Assembly: GCF_000317285.1 (NCBI RefSeq)
Contig: NZ_AJLN01000017.1
Coordinates: forward strand, 1 to 64,000
Direction: 5' to 3'
From: Chlorogloeopsis fritschii PCC 6912
Lineage (GTDB): Bacteria > Cyanobacteriota > Cyanobacteriia > Cyanobacteriales > Nostocaceae
DNA: 64,000 bases
Part shown: piece after piece, positions 41,341 to 49,541 of the stretch
How the letters are laid out: each line of letters starts with the position of its first letter
Position numbering within the stretch: the first letter of the stretch is position 1
Notes under the pieces: generated by a model
What the model was told of the DNA's origin: nothing
What the model saw: the letters and a program-made list of their open reading frames with translations, nothing else
Databases searched by the model: none
Translations under genes and position numbers: made by a program

Positions 41341-42363
41341 ATGAGTCAGCCAGATACTAATAAACAATCTATGAAATGGATAGGAATTGCTATGGTAGTC
41401 TGCGCTATCCCCTTAGCAGTTTCCTTATTTCTAAGTGGAGGCTTGGCATTTTTGTTTAGTCGTTCTAACCAGCAGCCTCCCAGCAATCAGTCAAGCAGTC
41501 AATCTACACCTCAACTTCAGTCTCAACCAACGGCTGTGAATGTCTCTCTAGAAAAAGCGGTCAATTGGCAAACCAACAATCATGTTCATGGTTTAGCAAT
41601 AAATCGAGACAATCCCACAGTTATCTATGTTGCCACTCACAATGGGCTGCTGCAACGTTCTGAAACTGGGGAGTGGTTCTGGATAGGGAAACAACGTGCA
41701 GATTACATGGGTTTCACGGCTGACCCTATTAACAGCAATCGCTTTTACGCTAGTGGACACCCTCATACGGGAGGTAATTTAGGATTCATCAAAAGTGAGA
41801 ATCAAGGGCAAGATTGGAAACAAATTTCTATGCCTGGGGTGGACTTTCACGCTTTGGCAATATCTCCCAGCAATTCCAATGTTTTCTATGGATGGCCCGC
41901 TTCAGGAGCGCAAGGGCTGCATACTTCTACTGATGGTGGAAAAACTTGGACTAAACCTCCCATGAATGGGTTAGGTGGTGTTCCTTTTGAGTTTGTAGTT
42001 GGCCCACAAAACCCTGACCATGTGTTTGCAGCTACCCGTGCGGGTATGTACGAAAGTATGAATGGTGGTAATGACTGGACGCTAGTGCCAAATACACAGG
42101 AAGCTCCTTTTGTTAGTCTAGCTTTACTTAAAGATGGCAACAGTACTGTCATGTATGGGTATCGTTATCTCAAATCAGCGCCTGGTGTCTACCGCAGTAA
42201 TGATGGTGGCAAGACTTGGGAGAAGCTTTGGACTGAAACTGGTGGGGTGGTAGTGAAACTAGCGATCGCTCCTAAAAACCCACAGATACTTTACGCTGTC
42301 AACGAAAACAATGCTGTCTTTCAATCACAGGATGGGGGCAAAACTTGGAAAGAGTTAACTTAA
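41341..42363 (+). CDS. membrane-anchored Asp-box (BNR/sialidase-like) beta-propeller protein
   Basis: An N-terminal anchor (WIGIAMVVCAIPLAVSLFLSG near 13-33) is followed by a Ser/Gln linker and a propeller-like domain with repeated Asp boxes: KSENQGQDW, TSTDGGKTW, ESMNGGNDW, RSNDGGKTW and QSQDGGKTW. The family is known as F510_1955-type glycosylhydrolase-like, but enzymatic activity is unproven. Promoter P9 places it under MerR control, and it is convergent with the methyltransferase gene at 42367 by only 3 bp. A role in envelope metal stress is likely but unknown. Confidence 0.75.
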   Translation: MSQPDTNKQSMKWIGIAMVVCAIPLAVSLFLSGGLAFLFSRSNQQPPSNQSSSQSTPQLQSQPTAVNVSLEKAVNWQTNNHVHGLAINRDNPTVIYVATHNGLLQRSETGEWFWIGKQRADYMGFTADPINSNRFYASGHPHTGGNLGFIKSENQGQDWKQISMPGVDFHALAISPSNSNVFYGWPASGAQGLHTSTDGGKTWTKPPMNGLGGVPFEFVVGPQNPDHVFAATRAGMYESMNGGNDWTLVPNTQEAPFVSLALLKDGNSTVMYGYRYLKSAPGVYRSNDGGKTWEKLWTETGGVVVKLAIAPKNPQILYAVNENNAVFQSQDGGKTWKELT

Positions 42364-42366
42364 CTA

Positions 42367-42993
42367 TTAAGTTTTTAGTGTAGCGGTAGCAATCATTATT
42401 CCCCACACAACACCAAAACGAAATTTAGTTGCACGCTTTATATCAAACTGTGCAGATGTTAGTAAACTATGAAATTCTTTTTGGGTGTAACACTGCTTGT
42501 AAGCAGGATCGACAAACTTCAATACAAAATCGCAAATTTGACACAATAAATAATCTTTGCACCAATCTAAAATAACTACTTTGCCGTCTGGCTTGAGGAC
42601 ACGTCTCATTTCTTTTAATGCAATATCTGGGTCGTCAAAATAATGAAATGCACTGGCAGATACAATGACATCAAAACTATTATTTGCAAATGGTAAAGCT
42701 GACACACTTGCATTCTGCAATGAAACATTGGGATAAGTACGACATTTTTGTTTAGCCACGAGGAGCATTTCTTCTGAAATGTCTACTCCGGTTATCACCT
42801 GCTGTGGATTTTCAGTTAGTAATAATCGCTCAAACTCTCCTGTTCCACAGCCAATATCAAGTACTGCCGCTTCTGGTGAAATCTGTGCCCAAGTTTTTAT
42901 AAAAGATAATGTCTTGACAATGTAATTGTTCCAGCGCTGATCATACACATCTGCCATCTGGTCATATTGTTCGCGAATTACTGTCTCACTCAT
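42367..42993 (-). CDS. class I SAM-dependent methyltransferase
   Basis: Motif I is AVLDIGCGTGEFERLLL (about residues 40-56), with GVDISEEML, FDVIVSASAFHYFDDPD (motif IV region) and MRRVLKPDGKVVILDW. It is a UbiE/Methyltransf_11-type enzyme of 208 residues. It starts 2 bp after the MFS exporter gene, so the two are one operon under the CsoR-like operator. Cys residues are frequent in its C-terminal third (WCKDYLLCQICDF). Its substrate is unknown. Confidence 0.85.
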   Translation of the reverse strand: MSETVIREQYDQMADVYDQRWNNYIVKTLSFIKTWAQISPEAAVLDIGCGTGEFERLLLTENPQQVITGVDISEEMLLVAKQKCRTYPNVSLQNASVSALPFANNSFDVIVSASAFHYFDDPDIALKEMRRVLKPDGKVVILDWCKDYLLCQICDFVLKFVDPAYKQCYTQKEFHSLLTSAQFDIKRATKFRFGVVWGIMIATATLKT

Positions 42994-42995
42994 AG

Positions 42996-44387
42996 CTATT
43001 CATTTGCGGGATGGTGGATATCAATACAATAAGGGTGTGAGTGGCGGATACGTTTGTGTTCATGAGGATGGGTGTGAGGTTCTCCTGATGGTATTCCTGG
43101 GTGATGATTGTGCTGATGATGTTCATCGTGGATGTGTTCGTGTTCATGCCAAAAGTTTGCATGAACGTGTTCATTTTCATCCACAGGAGGTGAAAGGATG
43201 AGTTGTACCACTCCTAGCAACATTAAACCGATTAAGCTGCCGTAGAGAAATTCGCCTTCTGCAAAGTTACTTCCCAGCCATCCAGCCAGGGGATAGGAAA
43301 TCCCCCACCACAAGTGACTCCAAGCAAAGTGTGCGCCGTAAACTCGCCCTTGAATAACAGTAGGAATACGGTCTGCAATCAAAGTTTGGGTAGGTAAGTT
43401 AACCCAGTTTTGTCCTACACCAGCTATTAGCCACAAAACCATTAATATACTAACAGAGGCATAGTTTGCTGGCAGGAGGGATAAGGATATCAAAATCGCA
43501 CCGAACAGCACAAAGGTTGTCCGTCTAAAGCGTTGACTTATTGCACCAAAAGCCACTGCTGAAAGCGTTGCACCGATACCAAAAGCAGCCATTACCCAGC
43601 CATACTCCACATTTCCCAGTTTGAGCGTTCCCTTGACGTAACCGACACTATTCACTAAAATCTGCGCTCCGGCAATAGATGCTACCAACTGCATGAATAA
43701 TGCATAGCGGATATATGTATCAGTGAATAGACGAGTTGTACCGTCTCTAACGTCTCGCCATGTTCTACCTCTGGTAGTTGACGGTTGTTGGCTTTGTTCG
43801 ACTCTTAATTGACCAGGTAGCGTAAAAATAAATACTGCCGCAATCAAAAAACTCAAAGCATCTAGAAAGAAAATTTGTCTTGCTCCAATTAGTGCCGCCA
43901 CGCTGCCAGCAATACCAGGGCCAAGCACCCCTAGTAACTGGTAAGTGGCGTTGGAAAGAGCGATCGCTTGCGGGTAATCATTCTGACCAGTAACTAGAGG
44001 GATTGTGGCTTGATAAGTTGGCGTGAAGAAGGCATTAAAGACGTTGAGGGCAAATATAAGTGCATAAACTTGCCAAACCTGTGTCACAAAAGGCAACAGG
44101 CTAACGAGAAACATGCGTATACAGTGGGTTGTAACCAGTATCAGCTTGCGGTCAAAACGGTCTGCTAAAGCACCTGCTAAGGGAGATAGTAAGATAAACG
44201 CAGTAATTCGCAATGTCAACGCAAAGGCGAGTACAACTGCACTATTATCTCCAGCTAACTCAAAGGCGAGTAAGGCTAAACCTACCCAGGTGAGGGCATC
44301 TCCCAACAAATTGGTGGTTTGAGCCGCATAGAGCCGCGCGAAAATAGAATTTCTCAGGCTGCCAAAGAGATGAAATCTCCCGTTCAT
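42996..44387 (-). CDS. MFS exporter with His-rich tail (NrsD/NreB-like)
   Basis: Twelve predicted helices with an MFS motif A (GALADRFDRKLIL) near residue 75 fill the first 400 residues. The cytoplasmic tail is very His-rich (ANFWHEHEHIHDEHHQHNHH, HTHPHEHKRIRHSH). This is the layout of the nickel exporters NrsD (Synechocystis) and NreB. It should remove Ni(2+), or possibly Co(2+), from the cytoplasm. The operator at 44466-44484 resembles those of CsoR/InrS-type repressors, which control nrsD in Synechocystis; no such repressor is encoded in this window. Confidence 0.85.
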   Translation of the reverse strand: MNGRFHLFGSLRNSIFARLYAAQTTNLLGDALTWVGLALLAFELAGDNSAVVLAFALTLRITAFILLSPLAGALADRFDRKLILVTTHCIRMFLVSLLPFVTQVWQVYALIFALNVFNAFFTPTYQATIPLVTGQNDYPQAIALSNATYQLLGVLGPGIAGSVAALIGARQIFFLDALSFLIAAVFIFTLPGQLRVEQSQQPSTTRGRTWRDVRDGTTRLFTDTYIRYALFMQLVASIAGAQILVNSVGYVKGTLKLGNVEYGWVMAAFGIGATLSAVAFGAISQRFRRTTFVLFGAILISLSLLPANYASVSILMVLWLIAGVGQNWVNLPTQTLIADRIPTVIQGRVYGAHFAWSHLWWGISYPLAGWLGSNFAEGEFLYGSLIGLMLLGVVQLILSPPVDENEHVHANFWHEHEHIHDEHHQHNHHPGIPSGEPHTHPHEHKRIRHSHPYCIDIHHPANE

Positions 44388-44465
44388 GTTCCTTAAAACT
44401 AGCTTTTTCTAACTGTTTTTCAAGGGGGATATTTATGTATTATCTATATAATAATATATTTGACT

Positions 44466-44484
44466 GTATCCCATAGGGGGGTAT
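44466..44484 (-). promoter_or_regulatory. CsoR/InrS-type operator before the nickel exporter
   Basis: On the minus strand ATACCCCCCTATGGGATAC. The ATACCC...GGGxTA(T/C) dyad around an AT-rich center is the known shape of CsoR/RcnR/InrS-family sites. It stands about 80 bp before the MFS start, with a second C-run (ATCCCCCTTG) at 44420-44430. Confidence 0.6.
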
Positions 44485-44523
44485 TTAATTATCATCTGTT
44501 GATACACAAGTTAGTTGTTTCCA

Positions 44524-45882
44524 CTATTTTGTCAAGGGCAAGCGAACGATAAAAGTGCTACCTTTACCAAATTGGCTTTGTACCTGGATGCTGCCCTCGT
44601 GCGTCTGAGCAATTGCTTGGGCGATCGCCAATCCCAATCCAGATCCACCAGTACGACGCGAGCGATCGCTATTGACTCTATAGAAACGGTCAAAAATCGC
44701 TTCTTGCTCCTGTGGTGCAATGCCAATACCTGTATCTTGAACTTCAATTACAGCATCACCATTGTTGCGTTTTAGGATGACGATTACATAACCACCAGCA
44801 GGCGTGTATTGAATAGCATTTGCAATTAAATTAGAGAGCAAACGTAAAAGTTGGTCTTCGTCTCCCATCACATACAGGGACTGATGGCACAAAACAGAGG
44901 ATGTTAATTGCAAAGAAGCCGCACTCGCTAACGCTGAGAATTCTTCTATCAAATCATCAATTAAAACGTTGAGACAGCAAGGTAGCCGTTCTATCGACAG
45001 AGTGTGCTGTTCCAATCGAGAAAGTAGCAGCAAATCTTGAACTAGTTCCACAAGTCGATGGCTCTGGCGTTTAATTGATGCCAGAACATCTCGCGCCTCT
45101 TGTTCAGACAGGTGTGACTTATCGAGTATAGTTTCCACCGTAGCATTAATTGCTGCTAGGGGAGTACGCAACTCATGGGAAGCATCAGAGGTGAACTGTT
45201 GCATTTGCTTATACGACCTGTCAATTGGTCGCATTGCCAACCCTGCCAGCCACCAACTAGAACCACTAACTAGCAGTAGCGTAATTGGCAATCCTAACGC
45301 CAAAACTAATTTCAAAGCAGCGAGACGATTATCTAGTTCTTTGAGAGAGCGCCCTACTTGTATATAGCCCCATACCCCATCTTTAGTATGTAGTGGTAGG
45401 GACTTTTGATGGTAACGATTGCCTTGTGCATCTTTGATTGCTTGCCACACATCTGTTCGCACAATTGGTGGTAATTCGTTGGGCTGAAAACCCGCTACAG
45501 CAATTAATCTTCCTGAAGCATCAATAAAACGAATGTAATATTGCTTATCTTTATAGACAGGACTAAATATGCCGTGTTCAGCAAGGGTGCCTTGGCTGTG
45601 TTCAAAGATTTTTTGAGCAGGGCAGGTAGAGTTTATTTGACAAAGATTGGGTAAAACCTGTTGAAAAACTGGCTCTATGCGGCCGGGTTGTTTTAGTGTT
45701 GGTTCAATAACATCATGCAGCGTACTTGTTATAGATTCTAGTTCCCGGCTAATGGAAACTAAGTAAGCATCAATGATTACTTCATACACAGCAAAACCGC
45801 ATAGGCTCAAAATTAGACCCATAATACCCGCATATAAGGCAGCGAGTCGCCAGCGAGTCTTATGAAACAGTCGAATCTGCAT
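44524..45882 (-). CDS. sensor histidine kinase of the metal two-component system
   Basis: One helix near residues 12-34, a periplasmic domain (about 35-185), a second helix (LVLALGLPITLLLVSGSSWWLAG near 190-212), the H-box SHELRTPLAA (His about 235), an N-box (NLIANAIQYTPAGG), G1 (DTGIGIAPQE) and G2 (GGSGLGLAIA). The periplasmic loop includes Cys (LCQINSTCPAQ), which may take part in sensing. The start overlaps the end of the response regulator gene by 23 bp. It resembles the RppB/NrsS group. Confidence 0.88.
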   Translation of the reverse strand: MQIRLFHKTRWRLAALYAGIMGLILSLCGFAVYEVIIDAYLVSISRELESITSTLHDVIEPTLKQPGRIEPVFQQVLPNLCQINSTCPAQKIFEHSQGTLAEHGIFSPVYKDKQYYIRFIDASGRLIAVAGFQPNELPPIVRTDVWQAIKDAQGNRYHQKSLPLHTKDGVWGYIQVGRSLKELDNRLAALKLVLALGLPITLLLVSGSSWWLAGLAMRPIDRSYKQMQQFTSDASHELRTPLAAINATVETILDKSHLSEQEARDVLASIKRQSHRLVELVQDLLLLSRLEQHTLSIERLPCCLNVLIDDLIEEFSALASAASLQLTSSVLCHQSLYVMGDEDQLLRLLSNLIANAIQYTPAGGYVIVILKRNNGDAVIEVQDTGIGIAPQEQEAIFDRFYRVNSDRSRRTGGSGLGLAIAQAIAQTHEGSIQVQSQFGKGSTFIVRLPLTK

Positions 45883-46573
45883 TGCTAGGATTAAAACGAT
45901 AACCCATACTAGGGACAGTTTCGATTAGACTATCACAACCAGATTCCGACAATTTGCGTCGTAAAAGTCTAATTTGAGCAGCTACTACATTACTAACACG
46001 TTCTGCACTAAATGTATACAAATGATTCAGAAGTTGATCGCGGGTAACAAGTGTGTTGGGACGTTTCATGAAGTATTCTAGTAGGTGAAATTCCTTCTTT
46101 GTTAAAGAAATTACCCTTTTGTCTCCATTGGGGTACTCACAAGCAAATGTAAAATTACTGTAGTCTAGGATTAGATTACCAACTTGCAATTGTGGAGACT
46201 GAAAATGAGGAGAACGTCTCTGCAAAGCCCGCAACCGTGCCAACAGTTCTGCCATGCCAAATGGCTTTACCAGATAGTCATCTGCTCCTGCATCTAGTCC
46301 GGCTACCTTATCTTTCATACTATCTTTTGCTGTTAGCATCAGCACAGGTAAACAGTTGCCGCGAACTCGTAACCGCTTGCATAGTTCTAAACCCGATATT
46401 CCTGGTAGCAACCAATCAAAGATTGCCAGCGTATATTCAGTCCAATGAGATTCTAGACAAGTCCAAGCTTCATCACCATCCAAAATCCAGTCAACAATAT
46501 ATCTTTCCTGATTCAATTTTCGCTGAATTGACGCACCAAGGTCTGGTTCATCCTCAACTAGCAGAACTTTCAT
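45860..46573 (-). CDS. OmpR-family response regulator
   Basis: The 237-residue protein has a receiver domain (MKVLLVEDEPD at the start, acceptor Asp53 in AIFDWLLPG, MLTAKDS with the conserved Lys) and a winged-helix DNA-binding domain (ISLTKKEFHLLEYFMKRPNTLVTRDQLL, then ERVSNVVAAQIRLLRRKL). ATG 46573 is preferred over 46615 because the receiver begins there. OmpR-family proteins bind direct repeats at about 11-bp spacing. Seven TTTCAT-N5-TTTCAT sites in the window, one before this operon, are its probable targets (inference). It resembles RppA/NrsR. Confidence 0.9.
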   Translation of the reverse strand: MKVLLVEDEPDLGASIQRKLNQERYIVDWILDGDEAWTCLESHWTEYTLAIFDWLLPGISGLELCKRLRVRGNCLPVLMLTAKDSMKDKVAGLDAGADDYLVKPFGMAELLARLRALQRRSPHFQSPQLQVGNLILDYSNFTFACEYPNGDKRVISLTKKEFHLLEYFMKRPNTLVTRDQLLNHLYTFSAERVSNVVAAQIRLLRRKLSESGCDSLIETVPSMGYRFNPSNADSTVS

Positions 46574-46604
46574 AACAAGCCAATGCACCTCAAAAATTTG
46601 TTCA

Positions 46605-47090
46605 TTAACGTACACGCAGTTGAGCTATACCAACTGGTAATTCTGCATTAACACCAACGAGAATAGCTGAAACTTTGTACATTTTGTCACCATTTGTTGG
46701 TGTTGTTTTTTTGACCTTATTCATATCTATGGTCAAAGTAGTTCCTGGTTCAACTTGTTCAATAAACACTAATGTAGCTTTTTGACCATTAATAGAAACC
46801 TTAGTATCAACTTTTTTACCTGACTGGTCAGATACATCAATATCATCTCTAAGAATTATGTTACTTGGAGCTTGGATAATTAGCTGGGAAACAGCTTTAC
46901 TTTGTTGGGGAACTTCTATTTTTAAAGTATGCCTGAGAATTCTCCAATGGCGAATACCTTGAGGAAATTCTATAAAGCCAATAACATGAGGAGACTTATC
47001 AGATTGTAGTGAGGGATTTGCATAAGTACCTGGAACTGAAACTGCCATAGTTAAGGTGAAAACAGCAGTATATATTAGTGTTTTATCCAT
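46605..47090 (-). CDS. DUF2808 exported protein (copy 1)
   Basis: A signal peptide (LIYTAVFTLTMAVSVPGTYA) precedes a 135-residue DUF2808 domain, typical of cyanobacteria: GIRHWRILRHTLKIEVPQQSKAVSQLIIQAPSNI, then DDIDVSDQSG and ELPVGIAQLRVR. The family is secreted and of unknown function. It is the first gene of the operon, 31 bp before the response regulator, with promoter R3 upstream. It may act as a periplasmic partner of the kinase (inference). A relative is at 52048. Confidence 0.8.
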   Translation of the reverse strand: MDKTLIYTAVFTLTMAVSVPGTYANPSLQSDKSPHVIGFIEFPQGIRHWRILRHTLKIEVPQQSKAVSQLIIQAPSNIILRDDIDVSDQSGKKVDTKVSINGQKATLVFIEQVEPGTTLTIDMNKVKKTTPTNGDKMYKVSAILVGVNAELPVGIAQLRVR

Positions 47091-47160
47091 TTCATTCCCG
47101 TAACTACTTCACTATGCCAATCATTCATCAGAATCATTTTTGGTAAATTGAAGTTACCTC

Positions 47161-47198
47161 TTAATAGCTTGACAAAGTGAGATGAAATTTGGATGAGA
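47161..47198 (-). promoter_or_regulatory. response-regulator promoter R3
   Basis: Minus strand TCTCAT-N5-TTTCAT (47182-47198), then 15 nt, then -10 TATTAA (47161-47166), 70 bp before the DUF2808 / response regulator / kinase operon. It implies autoregulation. Confidence 0.65.
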
Positions 47199-47385
47199 TT
47201 TTAGCCAGTTAAAGAAATTTTTTCAAAAATAAAAACAATAAGTAGTATTTGATAGAGCCATAAACCCATACCTCTTTATAGTCTGGCTCTACATTCAAAG
47301 CTCTTTCTATCTTCATTTCAGATGACAACGATATTGGTAAACACTCAAAGAAGCAAATTAGTTGTACTAGTATTATTTGATACAT

Positions 47386-48372
47386 TTAAATAACAATATA
47401 CTCTCGTAGATTTGTTTGGCAACGACGGAGGTAACTGAGTGCTTGTTGTTCTATGTAACGAACTCTCCTCTGGCTAATATTCAACCGTTTAGCCACCTGC
47501 GCTAATGTGAGTTCGCAACCATCTTCCAAGCCATAACGCAGAATTAGGACTTGTTGCTGCTGTAGAGTTAATTTTGTCAGCGAGATATGGATATCGTGAT
47601 GCATAAAATATTGAGTTGCGTAGTTTTCAGGGGAGGCTTCTGGAGATTCTGTTAAAATTTCTTGCAATTCTGTGTCCTCGTTATCGCCCACTTGTTTATC
47701 TAGCGAGACAGGTTGACGACATATCATCAGAAGTTCGCGGATTTGGGCAGGGTTTAATTTCATCTTTTCTGCAATTTCAGGGATACTAGGACTGCGCCTC
47801 AATTTCTGAGATAGTTCTCTTTGTACTTTTTTAAGTTTATTCAACTTTTCGGTAATATGAATTGGCAGTCTAATAGTTCGTCCTTGCTGAGATATTGCTC
47901 GTGTAATTGCCTGACTAATCCACCAATAGGCATAGGTAGAAAATTTATAGCCACGTGTGGGGTCAAATTTCTCTACACCACGTTCTAAACCTATTGAACC
48001 TTCCTGAATCAAATCCATAAACTCTAAATTTCGTTTCTGATATTTTTTGGCGATAGAAACCACTAAACGCAGATTTGCTGCCATCATCTTTTGCTTTGCC
48101 TGTGCGCCTTGCTGAAAAATTTCCTTCACTTCCTTTTCACTAAGCTGTACATATTCAGCTAATTCTTTTTGGGTTGGTTCGTGGTTGAGTTGTTTCTTCA
48201 AAGTTTCCTTTTTCTCCTGTAATGCAATCATCTGCTGTACCTGTTTGCTATACAAAATCTCTTCCTCATGAGTCAGCAATGGTACACGAACTATATCTCG
48301 CAGATAACTCCGAACTATATCTGTGGTGAATTTAGTATTTGAAGTTGTTGTCTTGGTGTCGGAAGCTGACAT
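47386..48372 (-). CDS. group 2 RNA polymerase sigma factor
   Basis: The protein has sigma-70 regions 1.2 ([22 protein letters not shown]), 2 ([26 protein letters not shown] and [16 protein letters not shown]), 3 and 4 ([25 protein letters not shown]). It lacks the long N-terminal region 1.1, and at 328 residues matches the SigB/SigC/SigD type of cyanobacterial non-essential sigma factors. These steer stress responses. Promoter R4 lies about 340 bp upstream. Which SigB-E subgroup it belongs to needs a tree. Confidence 0.88.
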   Translation of the reverse strand: MSASDTKTTTSNTKFTTDIVRSYLRDIVRVPLLTHEEEILYSKQVQQMIALQEKKETLKKQLNHEPTQKELAEYVQLSEKEVKEIFQQGAQAKQKMMAANLRLVVSIAKKYQKRNLEFMDLIQEGSIGLERGVEKFDPTRGYKFSTYAYWWISQAITRAISQQGRTIRLPIHITEKLNKLKKVQRELSQKLRRSPSIPEIAEKMKLNPAQIRELLMICRQPVSLDKQVGDNEDTELQEILTESPEASPENYATQYFMHHDIHISLTKLTLQQQQVLILRYGLEDGCELTLAQVAKRLNISQRRVRYIEQQALSYLRRCQTNLREYIVI

Positions 48373-48688
48373 GGTTTTAGTATTTATTGACCAAAAAATT
48401 TAAAAATTTGGATGTAGGTTATCGTTAAATATTTTTTGTAAGATTTTATATATTTAAACATTTACTATGATATTGATTTATTTTAATTTTAAATATAAAT
48501 TTATAAGTATTTTATAAAAAAAATTACATATTTGACTAATACAGATATTTGGTTTTCTAATGATTACAAAAAAACTCAATATAAACCTTGCATTAAAAAG
48601 TAGTATGAGGGAAAAACAATCTCTGTAATTTCTTACTGAAATTGATTAGTTTAGTAACTTGCAAGGATATATTGAGTGACTAGCTAGT
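48373..48688. other. AT-rich leader of the sigma factor gene
   Basis: A/T-rich DNA without frames; between R4 and the sigma factor start. It could form a long 5' leader. No obvious hairpin was found by eye. Downstream of R4 (48727-48995) I also see nothing. Confidence 0.45.
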
Positions 48689-48726
48689 ATCTTATATTGA
48701 CAGATAAAGATGAAATTAGGATGAAA
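48689..48726 (-). promoter_or_regulatory. response-regulator promoter R4
   Basis: Minus strand TTTCAT-N5-TTTCAT (48710-48726), then 15 nt, then -10 TAAGAT (48689-48694). The nearest gene in this direction is the sigma factor. Confidence 0.65.
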
Positions 48727-48995
48727 TTTCAACTATGTGCGATCAGACGTAACAATAAACTCTGCTAGTATCCCATCCGCAAAATTTCCCAATGCAGGTA
48801 ATGCTGCAAATTCCAGAACAGTTAAGAACTCATTCACACCCACCTTGCCGAATTACATAAAGAATTAGCCCAAACCTAAAGAGGTAGAAAAGTTGAGCAA
48901 CCTTCTTAAGATATAAAGTTCAGGAGCAATTTACCCCGCCAGCCCTTTTTTCCTTCTCATCTCCACTATTAGACGAGGCATCCTCCACCTACAGA

Positions 48996-49397
48996 TTAAG
49001 TATTCGCTTCTTTCAGATGCTCGGATACTTCTTGGTAAAGGCTCATAACATGGTTGTCCGCCAAACTGTAATATATATTCCGACCTTCACGATAGTATTT
49101 AACCAACCGTTGCGATCGCAAAATTCGCAGTTGGTGCGATACCGCAGACTCACCCATTTTTACGGCTGCGGCTAAATCACAAACACACAATTCTCGATTA
49201 ACTAAAGCAGACATCAATCGCAAACGACTTGGATCGGCTAACGCATTAAAAAACTCTGCCATCTGTTGCGCTTTTTCAACAGAAATAATTTCTGGTTGCA
49301 CCTGGCGCACCCGATCAAGATGAACCAAATGAGCATCACAACTGGGCGTGTCTTCAGACTGAAGAGACTCCGCTTTGGGCAATGTTGGTTTTTTCAT
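48996..49397 (-). CDS. SmtB/ZiaR-type ArsR-family zinc-responsive repressor
   Basis: Winged helix core: NALADPSRLRLMSALVNRELCVCDLAAAVKMGESAVSHQLRILRSQRLV. Metal residues are of both kinds: Cys71 and Cys73 (CVC) with Cys20, forming an alpha3N site, and Asp114, His116, His127, Glu130, whose spacing equals the alpha5 site of SmtB (104, 106, 117, 120). This matches ZiaR of Synechocystis. It is divergent from the ATPase gene; a perfect palindrome lies between. It would release DNA on binding Zn(2+). Confidence 0.92.
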   Translation of the reverse strand: MKKPTLPKAESLQSEDTPSCDAHLVHLDRVRQVQPEIISVEKAQQMAEFFNALADPSRLRLMSALVNRELCVCDLAAAVKMGESAVSHQLRILRSQRLVKYYREGRNIYYSLADNHVMSLYQEVSEHLKEANT

Positions 49398-49461
49398 AAG
49401 TAGAGATAGTGTTGGGAGTAGAGGATGAATTCAAAATAGACAGAATAATAATCATTCTAAC

Positions 49462-49481
49462 ATCTGAATATATATTCAGAT
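49462..49481. promoter_or_regulatory. SmtB/ZiaR operator palindrome
   Basis: ATCTGAATATATATTCAGAT is a perfect 20-bp palindrome of the SmtB type (CTGAA...TTCAG). It lies between the repressor and ATPase genes, 65 bp from the repressor start and 12 bp before the first ATG on the other side, so it can control both. Confidence 0.85.
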
Positions 49482-49541
49482 ATTGAGATAACTATGTTAA
49501 ACTTCAAAGGAGTTATTCTTCAGCGACTTACTGAAACGGCT

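Noticed and set aside
44460-44491. Eleventh MerR-type promoter (TTGACT followed 20 bp later by TAATTA, plus strand)
   Set aside because: The spacer dyad is of the CsoR type, and no gene follows in that direction; the fit to a MerR promoter is coincidental.
46192-46575. 127-codon frame on the plus strand
   Set aside because: It is antisense to the response regulator receiver domain.
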